Positions 34,798 to 43,288 of a stretch of 64,000 nucleotides of DNA are shown here, piece after piece (within the stretch, counting starts at the first letter, position 1; every line of letters begins with the position of its first letter). The stretch covers positions 174,407-238,406 of the forward strand of contig NZ_AOIJ01000061.1 of NCBI RefSeq assembly GCF_000337175.1. Reading direction: 5' to 3'. The notes beneath the pieces were generated by a model. The model saw nothing but the letters and a program-made list of their open reading frames with translations. It made no database searches and was not told the origin of the DNA. The DNA comes from Natrinema gari JCM 14663 (GTDB lineage: Archaea; Halobacteriota; Halobacteria; Halobacteriales; Natrialbaceae). Position numbers and translations under genes: made by a program.

Positions 34798-34900
34798 ATC
34801 CCGTTTTGGCAGGAACTTCTCGAATATCTACCGTCCCACTGACTTGCCACCCACGTAACGGTGACGAGACATGCCGGACGATCGGCGGGGACTGAGCGAG
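34798..34900. other. Short region between the repeat and thiC
   Basis: No ORF or recognisable signal; it separates the island's right-hand repeat from the 3' end of thiC. The whole gene-poor stretch after the membrane protein (34558-34900) is otherwise covered by the inverted repeats, small ORF and repeat listed separately. Confidence 0.4.
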
Positions 34901-36346
34901 TTATTCGTCGGCCGGTTCCTCGAGCGGGTCACCGCCCTCGTGGTCGGCCATCGGCGGCAACGCGCCCGACTCGTGGGTTCCCACGGGCGGCCGGTTGACC
35001 TCCGCGGCCGGCGAGGCCTCGAGGTCGGTCCGCGCCTCGCCGTCGATCACTTGCATCTCGCCGTCCTCGCGGGCGTCCTGATCGATCCGCATCGAGCAGA
35101 ATTCGGCCCCGCACATCGAGCAAAAGCGGGCTTCCTTGTAGTTGTCTCCGGGCAGGGTCTGGTCGTGGAACGAGCGTGCGCGGTCGGGGTCGAGCGCGAG
35201 GTCGAACTGTTCGCGCCAGTCGAACTCGTAGCGCGCTTCGGAAAGGGCGTCGTCCCAGTCGCGCGCGCCGGGGCGTTCGGTGCCCACGTCAGCGGCGTGG
35301 GCGGCGATCCGATATGCTGCGAGGCCGTCGCGAACGTCTTCCTCCTCGGGAAGGCCGAGGTGTTCCTTCGGCGTGACGTAACACAGCATCGCCGCGCCGG
35401 CCTGGGCCGCCATCGCGGCACCGATGGCGCTGGTGATGTGGTCGTAGCCCGGCGCGATATCGGTCACCAGCGGCCCGAGCACGTAGAAGGGCGCACCGTC
35501 ACAGACCTCCTGCTGGCGCTGGACGTTCTCGGCGACCTTGTGCATCGGGACGTGGCCCGGTCCCTCGACCATCACCTGGACGCCGTGGTCCCAGCCGATG
35601 CGGGTCAGTTCGCCCAACGTGTCGAGTTCGGCGTACTGGGCCTCGTCGCAGGCGTCGGCCAGACAGCCGGGCCGGAGACTGTCCCCGAGGCTGAAGGTGA
35701 CGTCGTGCTCGGCGAAGATGTCACAGAGTTCGTCGAAGACCTGATAGAACGGGTTCTGTTCGCCGTGTTCCTCCATCCACTTGGCCATGATCGAGCCGCC
35801 CCGCGAGACGATCCCGGTCTTCCGTCCGTCGGTCAACGGCAGGTGTTCGACGAGGATACCGGCGTGGATCGTCATGTAGTCGACCCCCTGTTTGGCCTGC
35901 TTCTCGACGATCTCGAGCAGCAGGTCTGTCGTGATATCTTCGGGACTGCCCGCCTGCTTGACGGCCTCGTACAGCGGCACCGTCCCCAGCGGCACCGGCG
36001 AGTGTTCGATGTGGGCCTCCCGAATCTCGTCGAGGTCGCTGCCGGTGCCGAGGTCCATCACCGTGTCCGCGCCGTAGTGGACCGCGGTGTGGAGTTTCTC
36101 GAGTTCCGTCTCGAGGTCGCTGGTCGTCTCGCTGTTGCCGATGTTGGCGTTGACTTTCGTCGCGAACTCCCGGCCGATAATCATCGCGTCGAGCGCGTCG
36201 TGGTGCTTGTTTGCCGGAATGACCGCCTGTCCTGCCGCGACCTGCTCGCGGACGAACTCCGGTTCGCGATTCTCTCGCTCGGCGATGCGTTCCATTTCGG
36301 GCGTCACCGTTCCCTCGCGGGCGGCCTGGATCTGAGTCTGCGGCAT
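34901..36346 (-). CDS. thiC: Phosphomethylpyrimidine synthase ThiC
   Basis: 481 residues. A radical-SAM-type enzyme that rearranges aminoimidazole ribotide into the HMP-phosphate pyrimidine of thiamine. Visible hallmarks: [19 protein letters not shown] at the start, [46 protein letters not shown] and the C-terminal iron-sulfur motif [14 protein letters not shown] (CxxC-x4-C). The tail after the cluster is acidic. No TPP riboswitch is seen upstream, and no other thiamine gene is nearby. Confidence 0.95.
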   Translation of the reverse strand: MPQTQIQAAREGTVTPEMERIAERENREPEFVREQVAAGQAVIPANKHHDALDAMIIGREFATKVNANIGNSETTSDLETELEKLHTAVHYGADTVMDLGTGSDLDEIREAHIEHSPVPLGTVPLYEAVKQAGSPEDITTDLLLEIVEKQAKQGVDYMTIHAGILVEHLPLTDGRKTGIVSRGGSIMAKWMEEHGEQNPFYQVFDELCDIFAEHDVTFSLGDSLRPGCLADACDEAQYAELDTLGELTRIGWDHGVQVMVEGPGHVPMHKVAENVQRQQEVCDGAPFYVLGPLVTDIAPGYDHITSAIGAAMAAQAGAAMLCYVTPKEHLGLPEEEDVRDGLAAYRIAAHAADVGTERPGARDWDDALSEARYEFDWREQFDLALDPDRARSFHDQTLPGDNYKEARFCSMCGAEFCSMRIDQDAREDGEMQVIDGEARTDLEASPAAEVNRPPVGTHESGALPPMADHEGGDPLEEPADE

Positions 36347-36370
36347 CGATAACTAGGTTGTATTACTGAA

Positions 36371-36378
36371 TTATAAAT
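36371..36378 (-). promoter_or_regulatory. TATA box of thiC
   Basis: On the minus strand ATTTATAA lies 25-32 nt before the thiC ATG, so the transcript is probably leaderless. Confidence 0.6.
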
Positions 36379-36480
36379 TACTATCGGCTCCGTCCGAGGC
36401 GGCGGGACCCGTTGGCGGCGCGGCCGGTTTCAGCCAACTTAAGGGGGCCGCGCTCGAGTCACCGGGTAGGTGGCCATCAG

Positions 36481-37179
36481 ATGTCCGATCTACCGGACGA
36501 TTTCGACTGTACCATAACCAACTGGGAGTACATTTACGGCCTGTGTCGGGACGTCAGTGACGACATTCGCGACGACGAGTTCGAGCCCGATGTCGTCGTC
36601 GCGCTCGCTCGAGGTGGCTGGTTCGCCGGCCGCTGTCTCTGTGACTTCCTCGGGCTGGACGACCTGACGAGCCTGAAGATGGAACACTACGTCGGCACCG
36701 CCGAGAAGGCCGGCGAGCCGACCGTCCGCTACCCCATGCCCGAGGGCAGCGTCGACGGCAAGGACGTGCTCATCATCGACGACATCGCCGACACCGGCGG
36801 CTCGATCCAACGGGCCTACGAGTACGTCGACGACCGCAACGCCGGCGAGGTTCGGACCGCGACCCTCCAACTGTTGGGTACCAGCGAGTTCCGGCCCGAC
36901 TACGTTGGCGAACGACTCGAGGAGTGGACCTGGGTCGTCTATCCCTGGAACTTCATCGAGGACATGGTCGATCTGATCACCAGTGCGATGGAGAAAGCGG
37001 ACCAGGAGACCTTCACGATCGAAGAGCTTCGTCACTTCCTCAACGAACACCATGGCATCGAGCGCATCGAGATGGAGATCGCCCAGCCGGATCGGCTGTC
37101 CGAAGTCCTCGCCGAGATGGAACGGCGCGAAGTCCTCGAGTCGGTCGGCACCGACGAGTGGGCGCTCACGGCCGACTAA
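36481..37179 (+). CDS. Phosphoribosyltransferase with an extra C-terminal domain
   Basis: 232 residues. The PRPP-binding loop is DVLIIDDIADTGGSIQRAYE, and VVVALARGGWFAGRCLCDFL supplies the other family motif, as in xanthine/guanine-type type I phosphoribosyltransferases. After residue 165 comes an added module, TFTIEELRHFLNEHHGIERI followed by RREVLESVGTDEWALT, which looks like a winged helix. The substrate base is unknown; the extra domain might bind nucleic acid or mediate dimerisation. It is divergent from thiC; the starts are 134 nt apart. Confidence 0.8.
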   Translation: MSDLPDDFDCTITNWEYIYGLCRDVSDDIRDDEFEPDVVVALARGGWFAGRCLCDFLGLDDLTSLKMEHYVGTAEKAGEPTVRYPMPEGSVDGKDVLIIDDIADTGGSIQRAYEYVDDRNAGEVRTATLQLLGTSEFRPDYVGERLEEWTWVVYPWNFIEDMVDLITSAMEKADQETFTIEELRHFLNEHHGIERIEMEIAQPDRLSEVLAEMERREVLESVGTDEWALTAD

Positions 37180-37281
37180 CGCACCGAGTTTACGTTCGCA
37201 ATCCCGTCGAGCGAGACGCCCGTCGTGCTGCCCGACCGACAGGAGTCGTCGTGCCGGCATCCGTCCGGTGGTGTCAACGAG

Positions 37282-37292
37282 ATAAATATATA
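37282..37292 (+). promoter_or_regulatory. TATA box of the Spo0M-like gene
   Basis: ATAAATATATA lies 26-36 nt before the ATG at 37318, one of the strongest TATA elements in the window. Confidence 0.6.
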
Positions 37293-37317
37293 TGCGACGG
37301 TTGTGACACCCCGTCGT

Positions 37318-38046
37318 ATGAAAGGCGTGCTATCCAGCCTCGGTATCGGTGCCGCGACGGTCGATACGGTCTTGCCGACGACGCTCACGGCGGGCGAATC
37401 GGTCGACGCGCGCGTCGACATCACCGGCGGCAACGACACACAGGAGATCGACGACATCTACTTCGCGCTCGCGACGCGGTACGAGACAGACGAGAGCACG
37501 AGAACGGCGAAGATCGAGACGATCCGCGTGGGCGACTCGTTTACCATCGACCCCGACGAGGAGCGGACCCGAACCGTGTCGATCGACGTTCCGGTCCACA
37601 CGCCCGTCACGATGGGGACGACGAGCGTCTGGCTCGATACCGGCCTCGACATCGACTGGGCGGTCGACCCGGACGACCGCGACGCCCTCGAGATCGAGCC
37701 CGATCCGCTCCGCCGGGCGTTGTTCGATGCCGTCGACTCGCTCGGCTTCGTGCTCCGGACGGCACAGTGCGAGGCGACGGAATCGCTGTTCGCCGATCAC
37801 CGCTTCGTCCAGGAGTTCGAGTTCGTCCCCCGATCGGGCCCCTTCGCGGGCGACCTCGACGAACTGGAGATCGTCCCCCTCCCGGCGGACGACGGCTTCG
37901 AGCTACTGCTCGAGGTCGACCGCCGCGGCGGCCTGCTTGCGGAACAGTTCGATGCCGACGAGCGCCACGAGCGCCTCTCGCTGCGAGCCGGTACCGAAGC
38001 CGATCTCGCGGAGCGGTTGCGAGTGGCGATCGAACGCAATTGCTAA
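37318..38046 (+). CDS. Spo0M-like (arrestin-fold) protein
   Basis: 242 residues. It opens MKGVLSSLGIGAATVDTVLP, and ITGGNDTQEIDDIYFALATR plus the later VDVPVHTPVTMG-type strand are features of the Spo0M/SpoOM family, which folds like arrestins. The Bacillus member affects sporulation; haloarchaea do not sporulate, so the role here is unknown and is probably as a protein-interaction scaffold. It stands alone with a strong TATA box. Confidence 0.8.
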   Translation: MKGVLSSLGIGAATVDTVLPTTLTAGESVDARVDITGGNDTQEIDDIYFALATRYETDESTRTAKIETIRVGDSFTIDPDEERTRTVSIDVPVHTPVTMGTTSVWLDTGLDIDWAVDPDDRDALEIEPDPLRRALFDAVDSLGFVLRTAQCEATESLFADHRFVQEFEFVPRSGPFAGDLDELEIVPLPADDGFELLLEVDRRGGLLAEQFDADERHERLSLRAGTEADLAERLRVAIERNC

Positions 38047-38141
38047 CCTCGGCGGTTCGCACGCGGTCTCGGTGTCCTCGTCGCTCTTCGCCGCCCGCTG
38101 AACGCGAGCGGTCACAGCGGTCCGGAGAGCGGAACCAGACC

Positions 38142-38148
38142 GTTTAGG
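38142..38148 (+). promoter_or_regulatory. TATA-like box of mtnP
   Basis: GTTTAGG lies 25-31 nt before the ATG at 38173; a weak TATA match at the leaderless position. Confidence 0.35.
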
Positions 38149-38172
38149 ACGCTGGTCCGACGAGACCAGTAC

Positions 38173-39027
38173 ATGACGATCGGCGTTATCGGCGGGAGCG
38201 GTATCTACGAGGCACTGCCACTCGAGAACACCCGGAAAACGGCGGTTTCGACGCCGTACGGTGAGCCGAGCGAGGCGGTCACCCTCGGCGAACTCGGCGG
38301 GCGGGACGTCGCCTTCCTCCCACGCCATGGCGAGGACCACCAGCATCCCCCGACCGACGCCTCCTACCGGGCGAACATCTACGCGCTCAAATCGGTCGGC
38401 GTCGACCGCGTCATCGCCACGAACGCTGTCGGGAGCCTGCGTGAGGACCTGCCGCCGCGGTCGCTGGTCGTTCCCGACCAGATCTTCGACCGAACCAAAC
38501 ACCGCACGCCCACCTTCTTCGGCGACGGCATGGTTGTCCACATGGGCTTTGCCGATCCCTACTGTCCCGAGATGGCGGCCCACCTCGCTGAATCGGCCCG
38601 CGAGGCAACCGACGACACGCCCGTCCAGGAGGACGGTACCTACGTCTGCATCGAAGGCCCGCAGTACTCCACGCGAGCCGAAAGCGAGTTCTACCGCGAG
38701 CAGGGCTGGGACATCGTCGGTATGACCGCGGTTCCCGAGGCGAAACTCGCCCGCGAGGCCGAACTGAGCTACGCCACCGTCGCCGGCGTCACCGACTACG
38801 ATGTCTGGAAGGCGGACAGCGAAGTCACGCTGGACGAGGTCCTCGAAAACGCGGCGGCCAACCGGGACGCGATCAACGCGGTCGTCGAGCGCGCCATCCG
38901 AACGATGCCCGACGACTTCGAGAGCGAAGCCTGGAACGCGCTCGAGGGGACGATCAACACGCCGCCGGAATCGATCCCCGAGGCGACCAGGGAGCGCGTC
39001 GACCTCCTGGCCGGCGACTACCTGTAG
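38173..39027 (+). CDS. mtnP: S-methyl-5'-thioadenosine phosphorylase
   Basis: 284 residues. Cleaves methylthioadenosine with phosphate to adenine and methylthioribose-1-phosphate in methionine salvage. The family is recognised by IGVIGGSGIYEALPL, FLPRHGEDHQHPPTD, VIATNAVGSLREDLPPRSLV, CIEGPQYSTRAESEFYR and the GMTAVPEAKLAREAELSYAT segment. Some archaeal members act on inosine/guanosine instead; the motif set does not settle this. Other salvage genes are not in the window. Confidence 0.92.
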   Translation: MTIGVIGGSGIYEALPLENTRKTAVSTPYGEPSEAVTLGELGGRDVAFLPRHGEDHQHPPTDASYRANIYALKSVGVDRVIATNAVGSLREDLPPRSLVVPDQIFDRTKHRTPTFFGDGMVVHMGFADPYCPEMAAHLAESAREATDDTPVQEDGTYVCIEGPQYSTRAESEFYREQGWDIVGMTAVPEAKLAREAELSYATVAGVTDYDVWKADSEVTLDEVLENAAANRDAINAVVERAIRTMPDDFESEAWNALEGTINTPPESIPEATRERVDLLAGDYL

Positions 39028-39172
39028 CGAGTCCCCTCCGATGCAGTGTCGCGGTCGTGACCGGCGGGGCAGTCGTCGCTCGCGATCGAGCGCGGTCGGT
39101 GACGGAGCGACGCCGGTCGACTCCGAGCGAAAGTATGGCAATCCTTACTTTCGAACCCGTCGTACGGCCGGT

Positions 39173-39694
39173 GTGGATAGAATTCTCCTCAGTACGCTCG
39201 CCCACCGGTCGCCCGAGGAGGTCTTCCCGTACGTCCGGTCCTTTACTGACTACCCGCGGTACACGGACCACCTGAAGGAGGTTCGAGTCGAGGGCAACGG
39301 CGACGCCGGCTCCGTCTACGACCTCGAGTTGGCGTGGTGGAAGCTCAGCTACACCGCCCGGTCGCGGGTGACCGACGTGTCCGCCCCCAGATCGCTCACG
39401 TGGCGGTTGATCAAGGACATCGACGCCCGCGGCGAGTGGCGCGTCGACCCGGAGCCGGAGTCCGCGCCGCCGGACGCGGAGACGGCGAGCCGGATCTACT
39501 TCGAGGCGATGTACGACCCGCATTCGGCCGACACGAACGCCATCTCGCTCCCGCGGTTCGTCTCGCTGGACTGGGTCGTCGAGAAAGTCCAGCCCAAACT
39601 GCTCGGCGAGGCTCGCACGGTCGTCAAGCGGCTGGTTGCCGACATCGAGGGCCGCCAGCGAGACGTGGAATTGACGGTCCACGAGATGCCGTGA
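39173..39694 (+). CDS. SRPBCC-family protein (START-like fold)
   Basis: 173 residues from a GTG start. The polyketide-cyclase/START-like pattern is visible: HRSPEEVFPYVRSFTDYPRY, then YDLELAWWKLSYTARSRVTD and the C-terminal helix VVKRLVADIEGRQRDVE. Such proteins bind hydrophobic small molecules or lipids. The GTG is chosen because no in-frame ATG lies near the start of the fold. No functional partner is obvious. Confidence 0.8.
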   Translation: MDRILLSTLAHRSPEEVFPYVRSFTDYPRYTDHLKEVRVEGNGDAGSVYDLELAWWKLSYTARSRVTDVSAPRSLTWRLIKDIDARGEWRVDPEPESAPPDAETASRIYFEAMYDPHSADTNAISLPRFVSLDWVVEKVQPKLLGEARTVVKRLVADIEGRQRDVELTVHEMP

Positions 39695-39718
39695 CCGACC
39701 CTTTGCCGCCTCACGTTC

Positions 39719-39765
39719 GCTCACGGATCGCTCACCGCTTTTCTGCTCACGGGCGTTTCGCTCAC
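39719..39765. repeat. Four imperfect GCTCAC repeats in an intergenic gap
   Basis: GCTCAC occurs at 39719, 39730, 39745 and 39760, spaced 11, 15 and 15 nt, within similar TTCGCTCACGG-like units. It lies between the SRPBCC gene and trkA. Confidence 0.4.
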
Positions 39766-39880
39766 GGCTGTCCGGCGGGGGACGTCCCGTCCCCGTGTTG
39801 AGCGCTCCGGAGATCGCGATCACGATCTGCGTCCCGAATCAGGCCGAACTCACTTACTGCTCGCGACCGAGACTGCGGAT

Positions 39881-39943
39881 ATGAGCGGACTCCGGTCCGA
39901 CTCGAGACAGCGCGCACCGCAGGTGAGGGACCGATGCGCGTGA
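39881..39943 (+). CDS. Possible 20-codon upstream ORF overlapping the trkA start
   Basis: Starts MSGLRSDSRQRAPQVRDRCA and stops 10 nt inside trkA. It could be a leader peptide coupling translation to trkA, or chance. No independent support. Confidence 0.25.
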   Translation: MSGLRSDSRQRAPQVRDRCA

Positions 39944-41271
39944 TCGTCGTCGGTGCGGGGGAAGTCGGATCGAACATCGCCGCGAGCCTCGACGACGACC
40001 ACAACGTGGTCGTCATCGATACGGACCCCGATCGTGTCGGCGCGATCACGTACGCCTACGACGTGTTGGCGATTCGGGGCGATGGCACCTCGATCGAGAC
40101 GTTGCGGGAGGCTGGCATCGCGGACGCGGATCTGGTGATCGCGAGCACCGACGTCGACGAGACCAACATCGTCATCTGCGGGGCGGTAAAGGCCGTCGGT
40201 GAGCCGTTCACGATCGCCCGCGTCAAGAAGACGAACCTGCTGCGTACCTGGGAGCAATCACAGGGTGCGTTCGGCATCGATTTCATGGTCTGTTCGGACT
40301 TGCAAACCGCTGAGACGATCGTCCGAATCGCCGGCTTACCCGGCGCACACGACGTCGAAACCTTCGCCGGCGATCTCGTCCAGATGGCCGAGTTCGAAAT
40401 CGAATCGGCCAGCCCCATCGCCGGCGAGACGGTGTCCGAAGCCGATCGGTTCGAGTCGTTGACCTTCGCCGGGTTGCTGCGCGACGACGATATCGTCATT
40501 CCACGGGGAGACACGGTCATCAAGGCGGGGGATGCCGTCGTCGTCATCGGGTCACGGGAGAGCGTCCGCGCCTTCGCGGGCTCGCTGACGCCCGAGCCGA
40601 CACTCGAGGACGCAAACGAGATCGTCATCGTCGGCGGGACCGCGATCGGCTATCAGACGGCCCGACTCTTCGAAGCCGACGGGCTCGAGCCGCGACTGGT
40701 CGAACGGGACCCCGGGCGGGCGCGGGAACTGGCCGAGCAACTCCCGGGAACGATGGTCCTCCGGAGCGACGCGACCGACATCGATTTCCTCGTCCGGGAA
40801 CACGTCGACGAGTCCGACATCGTCGTTGCCGCCCTCGAGAACGACGAGAAGAACCTACTCGTCTCCCTGTTGGCAAAGCGGATCGGGGTCGAACGAACTA
40901 TTGGACTCGTCGAGTCCGGCGAGTACGTCGACCTCTTCGAGACGGTCGGGATGGATGTCGGCGTCAATCCCCGACTCGTCACCTCCGAGGAGATCACCCG
41001 GTTCACCCGCGAGCAGCGGACGGAAAACGTCGCGATGCTCGAGTCCGATCGCGCCGAAGTCCTCGAGATCGAGGTCGACGACGGGAGCGTGCTCTTCGAG
41101 CGGCGGATTCAGGACGCGATGGCCGACCTTCCGGACGGGGTCGTCGTTGGGGCGATCGGCCGTGCGGGGAGGCTGATCACGCCTCGCGGCGAGACGGTCG
41201 TCGAGGACGGCGACCACGTGGTCGTCTTCGTCGAGACCGCGGTGATCGACGCCGTCACGTCGGCGGTGTAG
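39934..41271 (+). CDS. trkA: Trk potassium uptake regulatory protein TrkA
   Basis: 445 residues with the duplicated RCK layout: first Rossmann fold VIVVGAGEVGSNIAASLDDD (N terminus), an RCK_C domain at about 140-220 (FEIESASPIAGETVSEADRF), a second Rossmann fold EIVIVGGTAIGYQTARLFEA near 230, and a final RCK_C to the end. TrkA binds nucleotides and gates the TrkH channel; potassium uptake is central to salt-in halophiles. No trkH is in the window. The 3' end overlaps the convergent flavoprotein gene by 17 nt. Confidence 0.92.
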   Translation: MRVIVVGAGEVGSNIAASLDDDHNVVVIDTDPDRVGAITYAYDVLAIRGDGTSIETLREAGIADADLVIASTDVDETNIVICGAVKAVGEPFTIARVKKTNLLRTWEQSQGAFGIDFMVCSDLQTAETIVRIAGLPGAHDVETFAGDLVQMAEFEIESASPIAGETVSEADRFESLTFAGLLRDDDIVIPRGDTVIKAGDAVVVIGSRESVRAFAGSLTPEPTLEDANEIVIVGGTAIGYQTARLFEADGLEPRLVERDPGRARELAEQLPGTMVLRSDATDIDFLVREHVDESDIVVAALENDEKNLLVSLLAKRIGVERTIGLVESGEYVDLFETVGMDVGVNPRLVTSEEITRFTREQRTENVAMLESDRAEVLEIEVDDGSVLFERRIQDAMADLPDGVVVGAIGRAGRLITPRGETVVEDGDHVVVFVETAVIDAVTSAV

Positions 41272-42340
41272 CGCCGGCCGCAGTGCGGTCCACGATCCGA
41301 TCGGCCACCTCGAGGCCGTTTCGGAGCGCCGCGTGGAGTCTGGCGTCGCCGGCAACCCAGTCGCCGAGACAGTACAGCCCCTCGGCCTCGGCCAGTTGGA
41401 GGGAATCGCGGTCGACGCCGTCCTCGGGTAAGGCGTACCGCCACCCCTGGTGATCGGTCCAGTCCGGTTCCTGCACCCGTTCGTCGCCGAGCAGGTCGGC
41501 GGCCAGCGCCGCGAGCCGCTTGCGGTTCCGTTCGTGGGGCTCGTCGTAGTGGTCGACCGACCACTCGTGGTTCGCCTGGACGATCAGCAGCGACTCGCCG
41601 TCGGGGACGTGGCCGGGTTTGCACTCCTCGCGGCCGATCCAGCCGATGTCGTGTTCTTTGTCCGTATTGACGAGCGCGTAGTAGGGCCGGTCGAGTTCGA
41701 ACGGGTAGTGGAAGACGCCGGTCCAGATCGTCCGGAAGGGAACGTCGTCGATGGCCGCCGCGAGGCGGTCGCGCACGTCGGCGTCCCACTCGGCCGAGCG
41801 AAGCAGGTCGACGGTCTGGGGTGCCGGCGGGTTCAGGAGGACGACATCGAAGGGTCCCCAGCGACCGCCGTCGGCGTCCGCTAGGTACCAGTCGCCGGCA
41901 TCGTTCCCGCCATCGCCCTCGTCGGCTCTGATCAGCGTCTCGACGCGCGTCTCCCGTTCGACGGTCGCGTCGGTCCGTGCGAACAGCCGCTTTGCGATCT
42001 GGGTCAGCCCCTGCCGGTAGGTCCACTTCCGTCCGCCGCGGTCGTCCCCCTCGGAGACGGTCCCGTCGCTATCGAAGGTCCAGACCGGTGCCGCGATGTC
42101 GACCAGCCCCTCGGTATCCAGGGTCTCGGTCAGTAGGTCGACGACCCGCTCGTCGCCGTTTTTCACGTAATTCGCGCCGTAGTCGTAGACGATGCCATCC
42201 CGCCGTCTCGTCGCGGCTCGGCCGCAGAGGCCGCGGGATTTCTCGAGTACCGTTATCTCCGTCTCGGTCGCGGCGTCATCGAGGGCCGCGGTCGCGGCCG
42301 CGGCGGCCGCCCCCGCACCAACGATGCCGACTCGTACCAT
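41255..42340 (-). CDS. Renalase-like NAD(P)/FAD-dependent oxidoreductase
   Basis: 361 residues. The FAD fold is VGIVGAGAAAAAATAALDDA, and GRAATRRRDGIVYDYGANYV is the renalase-type second flavin segment. The end carries LYCLGDWVAGDARLHAALRN, the closing flavin motif. Substrates of haloarchaeal members are unknown. Its 3' end overlaps the 3' end of trkA on the other strand. It stands apart from the 7TM gene by about 80 nt. Confidence 0.82.
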   Translation of the reverse strand: MVRVGIVGAGAAAAAATAALDDAATETEITVLEKSRGLCGRAATRRRDGIVYDYGANYVKNGDERVVDLLTETLDTEGLVDIAAPVWTFDSDGTVSEGDDRGGRKWTYRQGLTQIAKRLFARTDATVERETRVETLIRADEGDGGNDAGDWYLADADGGRWGPFDVVLLNPPAPQTVDLLRSAEWDADVRDRLAAAIDDVPFRTIWTGVFHYPFELDRPYYALVNTDKEHDIGWIGREECKPGHVPDGESLLIVQANHEWSVDHYDEPHERNRKRLAALAADLLGDERVQEPDWTDHQGWRYALPEDGVDRDSLQLAEAEGLYCLGDWVAGDARLHAALRNGLEVADRIVDRTAAGATPPT

Positions 42341-42417
42341 AGGGGATGGTTGGGGCTCGAGCTATGAAACGTCGTGGGGCGAGCCCACGAATTTTGGCGG
42401 CCGATCGGTGCGTGCGG

Positions 42418-43152
42418 TCACTGGAGCAGGTCCCCGATCCATCGGTACGGGCGCGGCAGTCGGAGATACCGTTTCTGTTGGGCTTGCACCCAGCCGATCG
42501 TCGTGAGGGAGCCGGCGACCAGCGGTGCGACCGAGGCCGTCCCGGCGACGAAGACGTTGCTACCGACGATCGCCACGGTCGTCGCGGCCCCGACCATGGC
42601 GTAACTGCGCGTGTACCGGATGTCGGTCCCGCGTCGCCACGCGCGGCCGAAGAGAATCGTCCCTGTTCCAAACAGGGCGACGAGGAACGCCGTATGCAGC
42701 CAGTAGCCGACGTTGGGTTCGATGACGGTAAATCCCAGGATATCGGCCGAGCCGCCTGCGATCTCCCAGTACAGCGCGTGTGCCGGGTTGGTGATCGCGA
42801 GCGTAATCTCGAGACCGGCCAGCAGTGCCACGAGCCGATAGACCACCCCTCGATAGGGCAACAGCGGCGTGCTACTCGCCGTACTGGCGAACAGCAACCA
42901 GCCGACCCCGGCCAGTATCGCACCCAGCGTCGCGATGCTGAAGAAGAACCCTTTCACGATCGGGCGCGGGTCGATCACCTGTGCGGCGAACAGGCCATTC
43001 CAGACCGCGACGCCCATCAGGAAGACGATATACGAGAGGCCGTTATCGCGGTCCCGATAGGCAATCGCGGTCGCCAGGTACGGATACGTCGTCAGGACGA
43101 CGAGTACAGCCCCAGTTGCGAGCAGCACTGGTACCAACTGGGCGACGTTCAT
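42418..43152 (-). CDS. Stand-alone 7TM sensor domain (histidine-kinase N-terminal type)
   Basis: 244 residues with seven hydrophobic helices, from VPVLLATGAVLVVLTTYPYL through LSYIVFLMGVAVWNGLFAAQ and TTVAIVGSNVFVAGTASVAP to the last helix. It resembles the 7TM domain placed N-terminally in many haloarchaeal histidine kinases, but the gene ends soon after the last helix (YRWIGDLLQ) with no kinase. It may be a decayed kinase or a dedicated sensor acting through another protein. A TATA box at 43179-43185 (minus strand) suits its start. Confidence 0.65.
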   Translation of the reverse strand: MNVAQLVPVLLATGAVLVVLTTYPYLATAIAYRDRDNGLSYIVFLMGVAVWNGLFAAQVIDPRPIVKGFFFSIATLGAILAGVGWLLFASTASSTPLLPYRGVVYRLVALLAGLEITLAITNPAHALYWEIAGGSADILGFTVIEPNVGYWLHTAFLVALFGTGTILFGRAWRRGTDIRYTRSYAMVGAATTVAIVGSNVFVAGTASVAPLVAGSLTTIGWVQAQQKRYLRLPRPYRWIGDLLQ

Positions 43153-43178
43153 ACACCCTTTCTCAGTGGCATTGACTT

Positions 43179-43185
43179 GTATATT
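43179..43185 (-). promoter_or_regulatory. TATA box of the 7TM gene
   Basis: On the minus strand AATATAC lies 27-33 nt before the ATG at 43152. Confidence 0.5.
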
Positions 43186-43288
43186 CTGGCAGACAGTCGC
43201 CGCCGCTCGACCGCCGGCCCGCGATCGGCGACTCACTCGAGTCGGTCGATCGAACGGCTTTTGCAACGTCGGCAGGTAGGAGCGGTCG

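Noticed and set aside
36347..36480. TPP riboswitch upstream of thiC
   Set aside because: No CTGAGA-type core or paired-stem pattern is present; a TATA box just 25-32 nt ahead of the ATG leaves no room for a leader.
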